A DNA stretch of 64,000 bases, from NCBI RefSeq assembly GCF_009870125.1, contig NC_046681.1, positions 8,879,001-8,943,000 on the forward strand, read 5' to 3'. Source of the DNA: Drosophila pseudoobscura. Its lineage: Eukaryota; Arthropoda; Insecta; Diptera; Drosophilidae. This document shows positions 1 to 13,920 of this stretch, one piece after another (position 1 is the stretch's first letter; each line of letters begins with the position of its first letter). Both the position numbers and the translations under genes were made by a program. The notes below the pieces were generated by a model. That model was not told the origin of the DNA. It saw nothing but the letters and a program-made list of their open reading frames with translations, and did not search any database.

Positions 1-819
1 TGAAAATAGAGAGAGAGAAAGAGAGAGAGCCAGTGGAGGAGTCCCCACACACACATGGATGGATGGATATACATATATTTTGTAAGAAAATAAGAGCCGA
101 TTGCGAATTTGTTTTCCATCTCCTCCGTACTCAACCATCTCCCTTTTTTTCTTTTATTGTTTGTGTTATGCCGTGTAATAAATTTGATTGGGAATAAAAA
201 AATGGTTAACAAATTGAAATTGGTTTTTTTCCATGCAGATGGGCAGCAGGGGGATCGACAGAGCTCTATGCATATGTAGTAGTGTAAGCAGCATATTGGA
301 ATTTCACGCGCTCGTTTCCGTTTCCGTTCGCAGAGTGCACTTTTTCGGGCCATGCAACATTAACGCCGACTCTTTTGCTTTATTTTAATAACTCTGCCAT
401 TTGGCTGCGGCAATTTATATACTTCTACATGGGTATTATGCCCTGATTCAGTTGGTTTTTTGAATAGGGGGATTCATGAGGATGAACGATCGATCAGGGG
501 AGTGTAAAATCGATTGGGAAAAGCGCAAGGAATGCCTGTGCTACAATATTGAAGATCATGCTTTGGTTAAGGGACGCTCCTTAACAATGCTACATATTTA
601 TTCCAAAGGGAAAATCTTAACAAAAGTAAAGTGCCTGGAGAAGAGTGTTTGCAGCGCCATGCAATAGAACTAGAACCAAATGTATACTGGAAAGATTAAC
701 GAGCAACAGATTTATGTAGTACATATGTGTTTGGCCTCATGTATTTAGGCACTACTCTGAGGCAGTTCACCGTTTCAACAAGGTTATTATTAGAGCAACT
801 ACAAGATACATAAGTACAT
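1..819. other. non-coding stretch, left edge
   Basis: AT-rich sequence with a GA-rich tract at the extreme left, ATGG repeats near 55-70 and no open frame with recognisable protein character. The 63-codon open frame at 476-667 has no motif I recognise and is not called. No promoter or RNA gene could be supported. Confidence 0.5.
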
Positions 820-1520
820 ATATGTCACTCGCCGAGACAGTGACGGATGGCATTATGATGCAATCCAACGGCTGTCGCGGAAGCTCTAACGGGACTATGT
901 AAGCAAAGACCCACTGGCTAAGCCAAGACATATACCTCAGATGTTACATCCGATGGTTCACAAAGTTATGGTTTCGCTGTTGAAATTGTTCATCTGCAAT
1001 CGGTCGGGTTCATTGGGCATGACATTAACAGAGACCTCTCGGAATTTATACGACCTTTGCGATCAGATGCGAAAACACTGCTGCTATATGTTGACCCAGA
1101 CATTCTCCTATCGCTATTTGCATATCGGCGAAATATCTGATGATGAATCTTCGCTACAAGATACAATCGTTATACTCGTCGTCCCTTTGCCGCTGGTCTC
1201 TTGGTGACGGGATTCAAGGAACACGAGTCGCAGCTCTAACAGGCGTTGCCATCGGCCACTGCCAAATGCCTATACACTGAGAGTGCCACATGGAAGACTT
1301 CGAGGGCTGCTCGAAGGCCGATGTATCTTCCTTCGGCATTTAGGCGATTCGCAGACCGCTGGACAACGAGAAGAGCCTCAAGATACAAGTGACAATCATG
1401 GGCGAAGATATGAGATCTCGAAACTGAGAGCCGCTTGCGAGACACTGTTGAGGCAGCGGAAGAGGATGATATCTTAAGCCAGGGATCAACCACTAATGTT
1501 TTTTCTTTAGACAAAACATA
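820..1520 (+). pseudogene. decayed coding relic, possibly with a DPY-30-like motif
   Basis: This block is richer in GC than its flanks and reads as protein-like segments that jump between the three plus frames. One frame around 870-1130 contains EALTGLCKQRPTG followed by a stop, then a segment ending in IRPLRSDAKTLLLYVDP. Another frame carries HIGEISDDESSLQDT at about 1120-1160, and a third carries AAEEDDILSQGSTTNVF near 1450-1500. The first segment resembles the DPY-30-type helix motif (L..L..RP.DP) found in axonemal and nucleotide-kinase proteins; that resemblance is inference. Several frameshifts and stops separate the pieces, so it is a relic if it was ever a gene. No parent was identified. 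Confidence 0.28.
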
Positions 1521-4500
1521 AGCTCACAACGGAATTTACTAAATATTCCCAGGGTGAGGCAGGAAGAACAGATGTTGCAACGATACTACTGTCCAAAAAA
1601 ATTCTACCAATTAATAATATATTTTAATGAATTCAAACATTCTATATCAATGAATTTAACATGAATTTGAAATAGAAATAATTCTTGAATTTTTACTGTC
1701 TCAATAAAATAACCATTTCAGTTGATTGTTTTATCTGTTTTTCTTTTGTGGGTAAAGTACAAATAGTTACACTAAAATTACAGATAAACGAACAGGTAAG
1801 TACTTTACATGGTAGCAGGAGCTCTGCACCTTTGGTTTTATCTTTTGTGAATTTATTTGCAACTTTAAATAGATTTGAATATGTTTTCTTATCCCAAATC
1901 CTTAGCTGTGCAACGCTGCCTAAGATCGAAGTAGAAATTTTCTTATTTTTGCAGAAAATAAACTCTTGAATTTGAATGAAATAACAATTGTATCTATTTT
2001 ATTTATGGTTTTCCCTTAAACCGCACTTGATCCACAGCATAGGGCAGACTCGACTCGTACCATCTTCCCTCTTCAACTCCCAGGTATTTATGATTTCAGG
2101 TTCTCTCTGTTTTCTACGGTTTGTGCACTAATCGACAACAAACGATGCGGATGCCTGGCAAAAGGCTTTCTTTCTGCTTCCATTGGATTCGATACGAGAT
2201 TATTCAATTGTGAAGCTGCTGCCGTAATTGGGATTTCAATTGCAGCAAAAGCAGCAGCACCAGCGCCAGCAGCAGGCTGCCAGAAAAATGAGTACGGTTT
2301 TCATTTTACATTGGGATCTGCTAAGGAAAATGGTAATGAAAATCACAAAAAAATTCTCAGTCGTATGCAGAGTGTTAATTGAATTTGTTAATGGCCGCAA
2401 AAATATGAACCCAACAAAAAAGAAGGGATCTCTCCCGACACACAAAAAAAGGGCTGCTGTCCCGTGCTGTCCCGTGCTGTTGCTGCCATATGCAAATAAT
2501 TCAACGTTGTTGTCGCATTTTCATATTACATAATTAGCGTTTTCTTTTCTCCTTCCTCTCGTGTATTATTTTTGGTGTATTTTGGGATCGTCCTTTCCCC
2601 ACTAATTCGCTCCCTTTTTGCGTCCTCCCCCCTACTCCTACTCCCACTGCCGCCTCCATTCACCATTTGTCTGCATGAATAAATTGCAAAAATGCGTAGC
2701 ATACTTTTGTGAGCGGCGTTCGGTTGCTTTGCGCTTTTTGATTTCCGTTTTCCGTTCTGGTTGCCTCTCTATCTCGCTCTCTTTCGCCCGCTTTCCATCT
2801 CTTTCTCTTATGCAAATTGTTGTAATTACTACAATTCGGTTGAGCATTTTTATGGCCAAAGCTGTGAAAAAGGCAAAAAAAAAGGAAAAAATTGGTATAA
2901 AGAAATGTATGCGGAAATATTTGTGCGCTAATTGCGTGGCCTGAAAGAGGAGCCAAAGCCGGCACCCGGCAGTTGGACGGAGAGCAGGAGCAGAAAGGAA
3001 GAGGACCTTGGGAAGGATCTGTGTGCTTAAGCATTTTACGCTCATCAAAGGCGTCGCTTGCCATTAGCGCCATTAATAAACACTCGTTAGGAGCTGGCTG
3101 GCTTGCTGGCAGACAGGACCAGGGCCAGGGCCAGGAGCAGAAGCAGAAGCCGGCGCAGGACTCTCGAATGTGTTGCTGATAATTAGAATTAGCTCACAAT
3201 TAGCCGGGGCTCCGGCGATGTTCGGTGTTCGGGAACGGTGTGCAGATTTTCCTTTTCATAAGCTTATTAGTTACACTTTTTTTGTAATAACCCTGGAGGG
3301 GTATCCATCCATCCATTCTTCGATCCTACAAGGGGAAGATCCAAGGGGAAAATGCCTGGAAAATATATGTTTCTTTTTGTCCAAATCTGAACAAAAATGG
3401 CTGCCTTAGAAACGCTTGATCTTTGAGGGTATCTACACCTTCGTTGCCGCAGCTATTCTTTCGTTATTGTTACGCTCTGATAATAAGCAGCTTGGTCTTG
3501 AAAAATCCTTGGCTGCAAAAGAGAACGCTGGCTGTCAGACCATCCCAGCCTTGCCATACCATTCCCCATTCCCCATCGCATCCCCCCCCCATCGCAGAGC
3601 AGCCGCATCGAGCGTTAAGCGTTGAGCCAACACAATGGAAAAACACCTGCGGACAAAAGCTGCTTACGGAAATGCATGGCCAAAGAATGAGGGGTTGGGG
3701 GGGTGGGGAGGAGACGAGGACGGGGACGGGGACGGGACCAGGACAAGAGTTATTACATTTTAGCTTTTCCTGCAGAGCCACTCCTCGTGCTCGTCTTGCG
3801 TTTATTCTTTCATCTTCTGGTGGTGGTGGTGCTGCTGCTGCTGATGCTACTGCTGCTGCTGCTGCTTTTGTGGCTGTAACTTTGCTGCATTTTAATAAAT
3901 ATGCAATCTAAAAACGTTTCCCACACAGACAAAGCCGCAATAGCCACAAGAGGCGTAGCAGGGTGGTGGTGGTGGCTTCAGAGCGGTGTGTGGGCATGTG
4001 TGTGTCTGTGTGTATGTATGTGTGCGGAATGTGGCATGGCCTGTACCAATGCCAAGAGTAAAGGCGTTAATTACGCTTCCCCTCAAGAGCAGGCAATAGA
4101 AAGCGAGACGACAGCCACATTATGGCCATAGACCTTAATGGCAACTAAAGGATAGGTAGCGAAGAGTGAAGTGGTGGAGTGCCGTGGCGCGGCCAGAGGG
4201 TGTGTTCAGACACCAGGGGGGTGGTGTCTGCATCGGTTGCACTTGCCACATTTTTAATTAGCGCTCTTAAAAGCTCATTGAATGGTCGAAAAAAAAAGGG
4301 AATACAAAAAACGAAGCACAGCGAAACACGAAGCGAGGATGTCAGTCAACTGCACTGAAAGAAAATTAATGTTGGTGGTATTCCTGTAAATATCAATATT
4401 TTTCCATTTCTGCTCCTCTTTCAGAACTACTGCACAAGGGTGTGGGACTCAGAGAAGAGCCTTTCCGGGATTATGGCAAATACAATAGAAACAGATAGAC

Positions 4501-4599
4501 GAATGTTAATGCGGATCAACACTGTATCATCTCCCTTTGATTCCCAACCTTTAATCAAAATCTGAATATAAAATATATATTTTAGAAAAGTTGTCCTGT

Positions 4600-4715
4600 T
4601 TATATTGAAAGCTTTAACAGAGCAACATAGCTGTTGACACCCTGTTAACACTCTCCGTTAACAGTTCCCTGTTACAGCGCACTGTTAGCGTTCTGTGACA
4701 GCTCTCACGGTCCAC
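4600..4715. repeat. degenerate GTTAACAG-rich array, locus 1
   Basis: A run of imperfect units built on GTTAACA/CTGTTA separated by CTCT-type spacers. The 14-mer CTCTCCGTTAACAG at 4651-4664 recurs exactly at 37170-37183 and 37210-37223. It looks like a decayed minisatellite or the internal array of a dispersed element. Confidence 0.5.
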
Positions 4716-5775
4716 AGCCACGCGGCTCCCGAGCGGTCATAGATTGTAAGCTAATATTAACTACCTACCAATCCCCAATATATAACCATTTGTATATCTT
4801 ATCCGCTTTGTCATTCTTTGTTGACCCATCGCTGGAATCCCACCTCTTCACTCCCACAAACCGAAGGGATTGCCTTCTTTTTTCCAGTGCATGGCTGGAT
4901 CTCTGTGGGAGTGGTTGCATTAACGCTTCAGTATCAAAGTTGTGGTTACGCCAATGGCCACGTAATAACAGCATGCTGCAAAGGTCACCAGGTGTAGCCG
5001 CCGCACATCCCACGAAGGATTTTAAAATGTCAATCAGGCTTCGTTCAGGCTTTCGCCTAATCAAAGCCCCTCATCAAAAGCATTTAAGGCATCTAAATGG
5101 AAAATTAAATCAATCTACGCTGCATACGAGTAGTGGAGGAACCATCTACAATTTCAAATAAAGGCAAAGAATGTTTCGCAGCTGCCATTTAAGAAGGTCT
5201 ATGCCCGTAATGGGATTAGCGAGCTCCAGCCAGTGGGAGATTCAAATGGAGCCCATCTCCGGACCCACTTGACGAGCCCCGACGAGGGGCGGTTGGCGGC
5301 GAGTGGATTCCTGAAATGCATAGAGAATTAGCCGGAGATGAGCGGTTGGTTCGCCTGAAGGATGGCGGTCCAGAGAAGCACGTGTAAAAAGGTGGCCAGA
5401 TGTTGCATTGCTACCGCTTCTGCAGCCTCCCACAGTCCACTTTCACCACTTCCTCTCTCCCCACTCCCACATCGTTGACTCGGGGCAAAGCCAGACCAAA
5501 TTGCTGGTGAGCCTCAGCCCCCGCCTCGTGCACACCGCACACACCGTACACACCGTACACATCGTTAGGTTGCAGCTTAAAAGCGGAATGCAACATTTAT
5601 GGTTAAGCTTCCAAAATGGCTGCCCACACATGCAACAAGAGAGGGGGCGAGGAAGAGAGCGAGACAGAGCCAGAGACTGAGGGAAAAGTGGCTGGCAACT
5701 TGGCGCGTTGATTGCTGCGGCCAGAGATTGTTGCACACTTCCGGAGCGCCTCCACAGAGATTGACCATGAGATTT

Positions 5776-5804
5776 GATGGATGGATGGATGGATGGATGG
5801 ATGG
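5776..5804. repeat. (ATGG)n microsatellite
   Basis: Seven consecutive tetranucleotide units, followed by a GTGGGG tail. Confidence 0.95.
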
Positions 5805-6138
5805 GTGGGGATGCCGAGTCCTGAGAATCAGATAAATAATCTACGACTCTCGACCATTTCAGAACCAATTAGCTGAAGTGGGGACAGAGCATGGACAACA
5901 AAACACTTGAGTGTGGGAAAGCAACGCTAAAGTTTGCCTTCGTTTTGGGATTATAGGAAAATTCAGAGAGATTCAAAATATAATCCATTTTCATTTGAAT
6001 TATCTGTTCAGCAAGTACTCACCTGAGGCTCCCTCTTTTGATTTTGGTCTTGGCTGAGGCCTGGCTATTGTTTATTGTTTTTCACTTTTTATCCACTTCA
6101 ATGAGCTTCGGCTCTGGATCCTGGATCCGTAATCGTGC

Positions 6139-6162
6139 GTGTGTGTGTGTGTGTGTGTGTGT
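6139..6162. repeat. (GT)12 microsatellite
   Basis: Uninterrupted dinucleotide run. Confidence 0.95.
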
Positions 6163-8255
6163 CCAAGTCAAGGATACAATACCGATGGAAGAACAGTCGA
6201 TTCCAACTGAACTGTAGATAATCCCCTGACAACAGCAGTTAACGGGCAACGATTACTTGGCAACAAGTCAATTACGAGACTCAACTCGAGTCGACTCGAT
6301 TCCGAATATCTCTGCCTCCCAGCGAGGCAGCACGAAAGCACGACAGCCTGGTTACACCGATAAGAGACTCCTGCTAACCAGCTTGGACTTGGGCACAATA
6401 AATTCCTCGACTGGTCTAGCTCCTGCTCTAGCTGCTGCTGCTGCTCCTGCTCCTGCTCCTCCTCCCGACGTGGAATCCCCTTTAATGCGCTAACTAATTG
6501 AGCGGGGTCATGCGGGTAGTAATGGCTGAAAACGAAAAAAGAAAACGAAGAGGGTTAAGACCTGTGTGGAGTTGCGGTTGCCAGTCCTATCGCCAAGTGG
6601 CAATCGCTTGTAATCTGCCGCTCACTAAGACTTCCCAGAGTGTATTGCCACTATTGGAAGGGTCTATTCGTCGAGCGAAGGAGTACAATCCAGGAGTGAC
6701 TGAGATGGTTGAGGGACAAGCAGGGGTTTCGCCCCTAGAACAGCATAAATGATTGGAAAGGAGGTTGTCCAGGGAAACCTGGAGAAGAAAAGCTCCACTC
6801 CCTTTGTTAGGGTAATAATCTATTCGTCCTAGTTTCCTCTTTAAATGGCTCTGCCGTAGCACAAATTACTTTTGGCGAAATTTTTACAACATTTTTATTG
6901 CCTGTCGAATGGGTGGGAGGACCAGGACGAGGGGGACCAGTCTGAGAGGTCAAGATTTGGCTGGCTTTGCGATTTCAGTTATGCGGTTTCAAAATTCAAT
7001 TAAAACCCAACATCACAGTTCTCTTGTCCACTTCAGGGCCTCCTCTCTTGCCCCCTTGCTTTCTGGCCATCTTCGTCGCTACGTCTCTGCTGTTGGCTGC
7101 TGAAGCCACTAAGATAAGGCTGGAAACGTGGCCAAAAAATGGGGTTGAAGCGAGTGAATGGCCAAAAGGAAGTTGGTCTTACGCTGCTGACGATGCCTTA
7201 TCTAAACCCATGCCAAAGTGCTAGAAAACTTTCGATTGAATTCGGATGGATAACTATTTACTTTGTGCAATTTTTGTGGCAATATATTTCCGAAAAAGTT
7301 TTACATGAATGCTATTTTTTTTGGAGTAGGGAAACTTTAAGATACATAAATGAAGTGGGCTAAATTTTCAAAGTATTTTCATTTCCAAATTGAATTTGCG
7401 TCAGTTCTAACGGCACTGAATATTCCTACCTTCAACAATCTCAGATTGTGGATTATTCTTTGTGGGAATGCCCTGAACAATTTATTTTGGCGATCACAAG
7501 TCCTTTCAAGCACCCAAATACATTGAAAAATGCGGTATACCGCTCGTTATGATAAGTGTATTTAAAATGTTTTGGCTGTTTGTTTTTTTGTGCATCACGT
7601 GCTGCAAATTTGGCTGGAAAATGTTCGGCTACGAATCATTCAGGCGGCAACAAACAAACAGACAGAAAAACAATGCGGCAAATGCTGAACCACGGCCCAT
7701 GCACTTGTCTATGTGCGACAGAGAGGGGAGAGAGAGAGAGAGACAGGGGTCAAAAGAGAGTGAACGAGATGGGTAGATAGGGGCACACAGAGGAGTGGAA
7801 CTCACTCGCTTGGCTGCATTTGCATATTTTGTTGCGAATTGTTGCCTGCTAATAGGAAAATGCGACACAGGGTATCCCATCCCCCCTCCCCCCTCCCCCC
7901 TCTCCCCTCTTGCCTGACAAAGGCCAGAAAGAAGAAAAGAGATGGCAGAATGTGTGTGCGTGTCGGCACGTGTTTGTTTTGCATGTCTAATGCGCTTTGA
8001 ACTCCATTGCTGCTGCTCCTGCTCTTGCTCCTGATCCTGCTGGTGATGCTGCTACTGCAAGGAGGAAATATGTATGTCAAATGCTTAATCAGCCGCAAAC
8101 TCTCACACACCCAAACACACACGCACACATAGCACAGCAGACAGCTACCAAACAAAGCAAACGAGCAAAAGCGAGCGATGCATAAATATTTCAATAGCAT
8201 ACTTTTCGGCTACGTGCTCCAGCCCTCGCCTCGCCTCAGCACCAACTCCAATCTC

Positions 8256-8273
8256 TGTGTGTGTGTGTGTGTG
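8256..8273. repeat. (TG)9 microsatellite
   Basis: Uninterrupted dinucleotide run with a further short TG run after a CTG break. Confidence 0.9.
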
Positions 8274-9004
8274 CTGTGTGTATGTGCTTTGGACACTCTG
8301 CTGCATGCATTTTATTCAAGCTAAATAATTGAAACACTTTTGCCCCAGCAGGAGTCGTCGTCTCCCCCCACCCCAAAATCCTGAGGCCTCCTGTCCGTGC
8401 AGGCAGCAGGCAGCAGCATCAAGTTTTTGGATCGGATTTTGCACTTGATCGAGTCCATAAAGTGCAAGTAGCAGGAAACATATTCGATTTGTTTGAAGTT
8501 AGGAGTATATTTGCTGGAACAAGGATGGAGTTGAAAGGCATGCCACAGAACTAGAGGGTGTCTGGAGATACAACAGATACGAGTAGTAGAGGAAGTGCAC
8601 GGCATTTAGCATCCACTGCAGTGGAGTACTCGTAATATGAAGTAAAGTTCCAAGGCACCAAGAGCACCAAGAAGGTTTTTAATATAATTATTGCATTGGG
8701 TTTTCGATTAGTCTGATGGTGATAGAAAAATATGTACTTAAAAAAACACTCGTAGAATGATATGAAATGAAATTCCTAATTATCAATTCTGACTAGAACA
8801 AAAATACACCCTTCTGGCTATCGAATGTAGGATGTTTGTTGATATAAGTATACTATTTGTTGGAGGGTGGATTGAATTGGTTGTAGAATAAGTAATCCAA
8901 CGATGAGCAGGGAAGATAAAGTCGGAGTGTGATCTATATATGCATATGTATAACCATAGCCTACAAGCCAAGCGATACGAAAGGCGTGTGGAGACCGCTC
9001 TCCC

Positions 9005-9090
9005 TGCGCTCTCATCGAGTGATAACAGCGAGCGTTTACAGCCTGTAAACATGTTAAAATGTTTACAGCTCTGACAGAGCTACCGCCTTC
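9005..9090. repeat. TAACAG/TTTACAG cluster with short hairpin
   Basis: Contains the perfect inverted repeat GTTTACAG-C-CTGTAAAC at 9035-9051 and a second GTTTACAG just after, next to TGATAACAGCGAG. The word content resembles the other GTTAACAG arrays. Confidence 0.4.
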
Positions 9091-10059
9091 ACCAGATACT
9101 ACAATACTTCTTTGCATTACAGTACTTACTATGAGTAACAAATGTGAGCCCCAAAGATATAACATACCACCTACACAGGCATTACAATCATAATCTACAC
9201 ATATTTTATTTTTAAATATCTATTTAATGCCTTAATAAAATCTATGTATGGTTGTGTATCAGGAGTTGAAAGGAAAGTAAGATTTCTCCTCATCGTAAAT
9301 AAATAAATAAATACTACAGTGACAACTGCTTTGTATTTCTGTGCTGTCAGCCATCTGTTGAACTTCGGTATTCAATTTTCTTTCATTTCATTTTCCCCAA
9401 ATTTAATTACCCCTACTTCTGTTTTATTTTGAGCTCAGCATCCGCTGAATAAAGTTTCTTAAATCCATGGCAGAACTCTGGAGAAATCTTAAAGAAGATT
9501 TCCCCTTGATTCGATTACTTAAACATTTCTCTACTCCCTCCCGCCACCAGCCTCCCGCCTCCGCCTACGCGTTGAAATCTATGAAATCTATTGCCAAGAC
9601 AAACAATTAAAACGCTTTGCCAGCATGACAGGATAGAGAGAGCGAGAGAGAGATAGAGAGAGAGGGGTACAGAAAGCGGAGGGAATACACTCTATTAAAA
9701 ATAGCGACCATGGAAAATGTGGGAAAAATGTTCTTTTTCTGGTGTTCGCTGGAAACGAAACGCGTGGCGGAGACAAAGTTTTGCGACTCAAAGTATTTGG
9801 AAACTCATTTTGCTTAGCGGCGACTGTTGTTGTTCGCTGATGGTTCGAGTATACCCTCAGCGAAACGGTACTCCAACTTTGCAAAGGAGTTTGCAAAGGA
9901 GAAATAAATAGGTTCGTAGACAAACCTACTATAGATGAATATAAAGAAGACTCCATCTTCCATCTGGCTGTGGGTTTTTTTCAGCTGCTTAACATCTGAA
10001 GTAAATCTGGGAGTAATTTTGGAAATGCGATTCTGTCTGTTATGTGTCTGTTATAGTGG

Positions 10060-10150
10060 GGAAGCCATGAGAGCAACAGTAACAGACTCTGTAAAGTCAC
10101 AGAGAGTAAGCGACTGGTCTGTAGAGTTAACAGGGAAGTAACAGCGAGAG
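10060..10150. repeat. GTTAACAG/TAACAG-rich array, locus 2
   Basis: Repeated AGTAACAG and GAGTTAACAGG words with GAGAG spacers, in the opposite spacer orientation to the arrays at 4.6 and 37.1 kb. Confidence 0.4.
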
Positions 10151-12717
10151 AGATAGCGGCCGTCTACTCTACAAAGAGAGGAGAGAATGATCAGCGATCG
10201 ATGCTAATTTTTCGGCCGGCATTTTAGCATATTTCAGGCTAGCATTTAAGTAAAATTAAGTAAAAAGAATTTATTTTTTTATAATCTGTTGCCAATTGTA
10301 AGAAAGAAACTTTACTTTATGTTAAATTATATTTTATCTATATTATGAATGATTTCTATCTGGCAGAGTATTTCAAAATTCAGTCCAAATCTCGCTCTTC
10401 TTTCCTTTTTCTGTTCCTGTTGCCTTGGCTTTGGCTTTGGATGGCTTTTGGTGTAATTTCGTTGTCATTAAGTTGGCATTATAACAAAATGCCTTTTCAA
10501 TCACTTTTGACTAAATGCACTGACTACCGAGGAATGGCAGCTCCATTCCATTCCATTCCATGCCATGCCATTCTCTGGCTCTTCCTGTGTCGCTCTAGCC
10601 CGCTCAAGGACGCGCCTCACCAAGTTTCGGCAATTTTTCGACAGGGATAAGTAAGCACAACAATGCCAGGGACCAGAAACAGAAAAGGATCCCAAGCCAG
10701 GAGCAGAAACCGGGCCCGGGCCCGGAGCAGGACGGGGACCACGACCAGGAAGAGGACGAGGACGAGGTTGAGGACGCGAAGCAACCGCAAAGTTAAAAAA
10801 AGAAACATGAATCCTGCCCTGCTTCAGCTTCAGCTCCAGCTCCTGTGCTTGGGAAATGGGGGGGGAGGGGTGAGGAGGTCGCAACGCAGTAAATTTCAAG
10901 CGTTTCATCAATGTCACTGCAAAGGGACTCTGCTCGTCCTGCCCACGCATATCCTTTTGTATTTAAAATGTTTGCCTGCCCTCGCCAAAAGTTTCTTTTT
11001 CGTCTCCACTCGCAACAATTTCATTATCTCGTGCAGAAGAGGGGCCTGGCAGGGCATGTACAGTAGGGTCTGGGCGGGAGGCGCCTCCAAGCTGTGAGTG
11101 ATAGGGCAGTTGTTGTGCGACAGGCGACACGCCGCAGCAAGTGGCAAAGGACTCGCTGCTCGACTCCGAGTTTGCGAGCAAATTTTTATGGCAAAAACTT
11201 TTTCATGGCATACATTACCGCGCTGATTCATGTGCGTATTTCTGTGAGTGCTGGTATGCGTGTGTGTGTCTGCACTGAGAGAATAAAATAGGGTTGAAAA
11301 TGAAGAGTGCACCCTACTCTCTTGACCCTACTACTTTTGGCACTTTCAGTATCTGCACTCTAGGCAATTTCTACAACGAAGAGGTATCCTTAAATACATA
11401 CGAGCAGGTTCAAGAACAACTTTTATAGAATTAGACACCTAAGGCCTCCGCCCGTATATTTTTTTTCTCAAAGTAGAACCCCCTCAAGGCAGTAGTCATT
11501 ACCATACAGGAGCCTATAAGAGCTGTCTAATAATTCAATTAAAAGCTACTTCCATTTTATAGAGATCAGCAAGAGATCATAGAGTAAGCAGCTAAAAATG
11601 CATAGATCAACTTATAGTTCCAGAGATATACTATGGAGATTTTTTCTACAAAAAAATATTGTGCATTCAAGGGACGTAAAACTATAATCCCGCCTCGACA
11701 TTCTAGATCTTTGCTTCGGACCTAACTCCTTTTCCAGATTTATTCTGTTCTACAATATTTTAATTTATAGCTACATTCAGATTATAGATATAAAAACGAA
11801 ATCGATGAAGAAGAATAAGAGCCTAAAAATTATATTCCAAATCTATCCACTTGGGAGATCTTTTCCAAGTAAAATATTCAGCCCAGATTGGGACGAGGTT
11901 TTAAAAAGGACTTACAGTCTAGGAACTTCTTTACCATTCGATTTGTAATTCTGCTGCCATATTTCGATTCAATATTTAAGGATTGCCAAACTCATGATAA
12001 TAGAATTATTAAAAATACTAGCCGGATTCAATTTGTTGGATCTTTGGTTGATTTAAACAACCATTTCAGGTACGAGTATAATTATTCTGCTATCTTGGGT
12101 GTCGTTTATTCTTTCAGTGTCTGTATATTTGTCTCTTTGCGAATGGGTGGTCGTGGAGTTGGGCGTGGCAGCTGCAGCGATAATGCGGCGTTAATACGGC
12201 CAGCAGTTGGAGGCGGGCCCCAGTCTCAGCCTCAGCCTCAGAACAGCTTCAGATTCAGATTCAGTTCGAGGGAGGTTCATCTCCGGATACAGCAGCCGAA
12301 GAAGAAAAGCATCCTGCGGCGCATTTGCATAGGCCTAATTTAAATTCCCTTAAACAGAAGCTGGATATGTCTCTGTCCGTGTGTTGTGTCTGTGTGTGTA
12401 CAGGCCAAAAAAGGACAATGATCAGCGGTCCCTTTTTCCCACCGAAAATTTAGACGAAACGCCAAAATCGAAAAAGCGAAAAGAGAAACAAACCAAGAAA
12501 CGTGGAAAATCAGGGGGAAAACCAGAAAGAAGCGGAGAGCAGAGCAGAGCAGAAAAAGGTTTCCCGCTTAAGTTTGCCAAATAACTGCAGGCAAAGAACT
12601 CCGAAGAGCTCGCCGCCGAGGATACCCCCGACAGAAAAGGACCTTTAAGCAGCGACATAACAAAATCAAAAGGATTTTGCGTATAAGTTGCAAATTAAGT
12701 TGCCCTCGTTCTTGTGG

Positions 12718-12830
12718 CACCAGTCCCGGAACCCAGAACCATTCGCAGCACCAGTCCCAGCCCCAGTCCCAGTCGCAGCCCCAGTCCCAGCACCAGCCCC
12801 AGTCCTATCCCAGTCCCAGTCCCATTCCTG
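12718..12830. repeat. CAGTCC/CAGCCC minisatellite
   Basis: Tandem imperfect hexamers (CAGTCC, CAGCCC, CAGCAC). In frame it encodes Pro/Ser/Gln runs, which explains the open frames there. Confidence 0.85.
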
Positions 12831-13898
12831 TTCTCATTTCCATGCCGCTTGTTCGTATGCTTGTTCCTCCTTTTCTTTTTGTATCCTCCACCCTCGGCTC
12901 TTTCCCGGTGCTCCCGACTTCATCATCTTATGTGCTTATGATATCCTTTTGGCCCTGCGGCCAAGAACAACAATAACAAGCAAGGGCAACATGTCCTTTG
13001 CCGGCACACGCTTCCTCTTTGGGGTAAAACTTGTCAACGATTGCGGTACGGCATGGGATGGGCTCGAAGGGACGCAAAGGGTGCGAAGGGCGAGACCTTA
13101 AATTAACAGATATAACAGCTTTCTGGGGTGAAGCGTAGTCCATGAGGATCTGTGTAACTTGCACATGTCTAAGTGTTTAAGGATAGCATCACCATTACCT
13201 ATCCCCCCGAATAAAACTTTTACTTTAAAAGATAGATAGACAGATAAATGTGTAACTAGATATTCAGATATGAAATAATAGAATAATAGCAAACAACTTT
13301 TTCTCTAGTTTTGTCCGTACAAAATAACCAAACAAATTATTAAGTTTGGATTTAAAATCTTTATATTTCCCAGCCGGTAAGCCTAAGCTACAAAGCTTTT
13401 AACACTGATTGACAGCTGCACTCACTGGTTTTTCTGATTGACAAAGTTCTTCAAAACTAGGTGTAGCATGCAAAAACTATATGGAAAAATGATGGCTTAC
13501 CTATGAAAAAAACCGTTTTTGCCTGGTGCATTGAGTAATTTTTTGTAATTGAAAAAGTAAGCATGTTCTTATCTGTATTTACTTTGGTATATATTCAGTG
13601 ATTGCCATATCGAAAGCCATTGATTGAATTGCATAGATTAGCCATGGCGAAAATCTGTTCGCTATCAAAAAAAAATGTATTAACGATAAGATAAAACAAA
13701 ATATATTTAACCTTACCTTTTCATACGCCTGCCGATAGTATTGGGTTGAGTCTGTCACTCCCTGGAAAAAACAATAATATACGATAAATAAATAAAAGTA
13801 CTAAAAAATAAATCACCAATTAAATTAATGTAAACAAAAGCAAAAATATCAAAACTGAAGCGAATCCTTTGACTCTTAAAATGTATCTAGTATGAAAT

Positions 13899-13920
13899 CC
13901 CCCCCCCCCCCCCCCCCCCC
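13899..13920. repeat. poly(C) tract, 22 bases
   Basis: Twenty-two consecutive C residues in an otherwise AT-rich context. Exact length is prone to sequencing error. Confidence 0.9.

Larger units (their letters stand above)
1521..8800. other. non-coding stretch with simple repeats
   Basis: About 7 kb without a gene that I can support. It holds Q- and CTG-type triplet runs near 2240-2280, 3830-3880 and 6430-6460, a degenerate GTTAACAG array near 4.6-4.7 kb, (ATGG)n at 5.8 kb, and (GT)n at 6.1 and 8.3 kb. Open frames here, such as 4790-5161, are composed of low-complexity or unremarkable residues and lack splice or start context. It could be intronic or intergenic. Confidence 0.5.
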
